A stretch of DNA of 7,517 bases, taken from Acidobacteriota bacterium. Lineage in GTDB: Bacteria; Acidobacteriota; Terriglobia; Terriglobales; Acidobacteriaceae. The notes beneath the pieces are model-generated. The model was not told the DNA's origin. It made no database searches and was given only the letters and a program-made list of their open reading frames with translations. The translations under genes were made by a program, and so were the position numbers. Where the stretch lies: positions 1 through 7,517 of the forward strand of contig JAJZMO010000272.1 in assembly GCA_021798235.1 (NCBI GenBank). Direction: 5' to 3'. This document shows, in pieces, positions 6,639-7,517 of the stretch (position 1 is its first letter; the number at the start of each line of letters is the position of its first letter).

Positions 6639-7517
6639 CTACATCGTTTTCAGATACTCAATCAGGTCGTTCAACTGCACCTTGTCCATGTCCGAGGTCA
6701 CGCCGTGTTCATCCTGTGGATTGAAAAGCGTCCAAATTTCTTCCAAGCTCTGCGCCTCGCCGTTGTGCAGGTAGGGTGGCTTCATGGCTACGCCTTCCAA
6801 TTGAGGCACGTCGAAGGCTTGAATCGTGTCATACCGCGTCGCCGTGCCCACGTTCATCAACACGCGCGAGGTGTAATGCGTGTACGGTGAATGGCAAAAA
6901 TAGCAACGCTTCTGTGGGGGTATTAACGCGCCTGTGTTCGTGCGCGTGCGGTAGAAAATAGCTCGGCCTCGCGCTTGCGCATCTGTGAGCTGTCCTTTGT
7001 TTGATTGGTGTGGTCCCGGCGGCAAACGCAGAGCGAGAATGAAGCCAGCCAAATCCTCCACTTCACTTTTGTTGAATCCTTGCGAACGAAAGATGTAGGC
7101 TGCCGTGCGCGGACCATCCTGAGTTTCCAAGTTTGGATTTTTTCCATTCCACTTGAAGGGCGCTGTGCCATCGATGCCCAACAACGTCTTGTTCTCCACC
7201 ACGTCACGGCCCAGTTGCGGCGTCTCCAGGCTCCACGCCAAACCATCGGACAATCCGCCGTGCGGGTGGCAGGTTGCACAGGCCATCTGTCCCTGCTGGC
7301 AATAGCGCGCACTGTAGAAGAGCTGCGCCCCGTGGCGCAGGCGCGTTACACTTTTCGGCCCACCCAAGTCAATCGGCGCTTCCATCTGCATGGTGCCAAG
7401 ATTCACCACGCTCACCGTATCGTCCATGCGGTTGGCAATGTAGGCCGTCTTTCCATCGGGAGCAACCACCACCGCCGTGGGATTTTTTCCCGTCTGCAAA
7501 CGCTGTGCAACAAATTC
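6639..7517 (-). CDS. YVTN beta-propeller / di-heme c-type cytochrome fusion, MauG/cytochrome c peroxidase-like (partial, N-terminus off window)
   Basis: Open to the right edge with no stop, so the true start lies beyond 7517; a TTG at 7499 is an internal leucine, not a convincing start. The visible part begins with the last blade of a YVTN propeller (NPTAVVVAPDGKTAYIANR, then DTVSVVNL). It then passes into a di-heme cytochrome domain with CATCH (bases 7266-7280) and CYFCH (6891-6905), both covalent haem c sites, and the family motif AMKPPYLHNGEA followed by SLEEIW near the C-terminus, whose Met is a likely axial-ligand candidate. Such proteins are periplasmic and either reduce hydrogen peroxide with electrons from small cytochromes or carry out MauG-like oxidations; peroxidase activity cannot be told from sequence alone. 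It is the first gene visible in the operon, 16 bp before the propeller gene. It could be an electron acceptor for the downstream flavoprotein, but only co-location supports that. Confidence 0.88.
   Translation of the reverse strand, partial: EFVAQRLQTGKNPTAVVVAPDGKTAYIANRMDDTVSVVNLGTMQMEAPIDLGGPKSVTRLRHGAQLFYSARYCQQGQMACATCHPHGGLSDGLAWSLETPQLGRDVVENKTLLGIDGTAPFKWNGKNPNLETQDGPRTAAYIFRSQGFNKSEVEDLAGFILALRLPPGPHQSNKGQLTDAQARGRAIFYRTRTNTGALIPPQKRCYFCHSPYTHYTSRVLMNVGTATRYDTIQAFDVPQLEGVAMKPPYLHNGEAQSLEEIWTLFNPQDEHGVTSDMDKVQLNDLIEYLKTM

Noticed and set aside
7497..7499. TTG as a possible start of the cytochrome gene
   Set aside because: The frame stays open to the window edge and the residues before it continue into a YVTN propeller blade, so the gene is cut by the window rather than starting here.

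Overview
The window is one densely packed stretch of six genes, all on the minus strand and transcribed from right (7517) to left (1). The outermost two run off the window ends. Gaps or overlaps between neighbours are about 16 bp, a 20-bp overlap, about 42 bp, a 4-bp ATGA overlap and 41 bp, so the genes look like one operon. Its promoter and terminator lie outside the window. No RNA gene, insertion sequence, CRISPR array or integrase is visible. The moderately high GC content and the mix of a YVTN/cytochrome fusion, a stand-alone regulator-type propeller and a Tat-exported gluconate-dehydrogenase-type pair suggest a Gram-negative heterotroph, most plausibly an acidobacterium. That assignment is inference from style only.

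Layout in transcription order: (1) C-terminal part of a YVTN beta-propeller fused to a di-heme c-type cytochrome of the MauG/cytochrome c peroxidase kind (7517-6639). (2) A secreted beta-propeller with about seven 'two-component regulator propeller' blades (6622-5411). (3) A RidA/YjgF-like protein, the only product with no export signal, which lacks the archetypal RidA arginine (5430-4909). (4) A large exported protein made of two tandem type I periplasmic-binding (LivJ-like) domains, with no permease or ATPase beside it (4866-2272). (5) A GMC-family FAD dehydrogenase with a C-x5-C-x3-C cysteine set matching the 3Fe-4S ligands of direct-electron-transfer glucose/fructose dehydrogenases (2275-575). 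(6) Its small partner, a gluconate 2-dehydrogenase subunit 3-type protein with a twin-arginine signal (533 to beyond position 1).

Working model (inference): this is a periplasmic oxidation module. The GMC flavoprotein folds in the cytoplasm, is carried through the Tat system by the small subunit, and oxidises an alcohol or sugar-like substrate in the periplasm. The tandem binding protein, translationally coupled to the dehydrogenase, may capture the substrate or product. The di-heme cytochrome may take electrons or act as a peroxidase. The RidA-like protein may deal with a reactive metabolite in the cytoplasm. A useful parallel is the accessory gene set of PQQ-dependent alcohol dehydrogenase clusters, where a YVTN propeller protein and an orphan LivJ-like binding protein also accompany the dehydrogenase. 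Here the dehydrogenase is FAD/GMC instead. The substrate cannot be read from the sequence.
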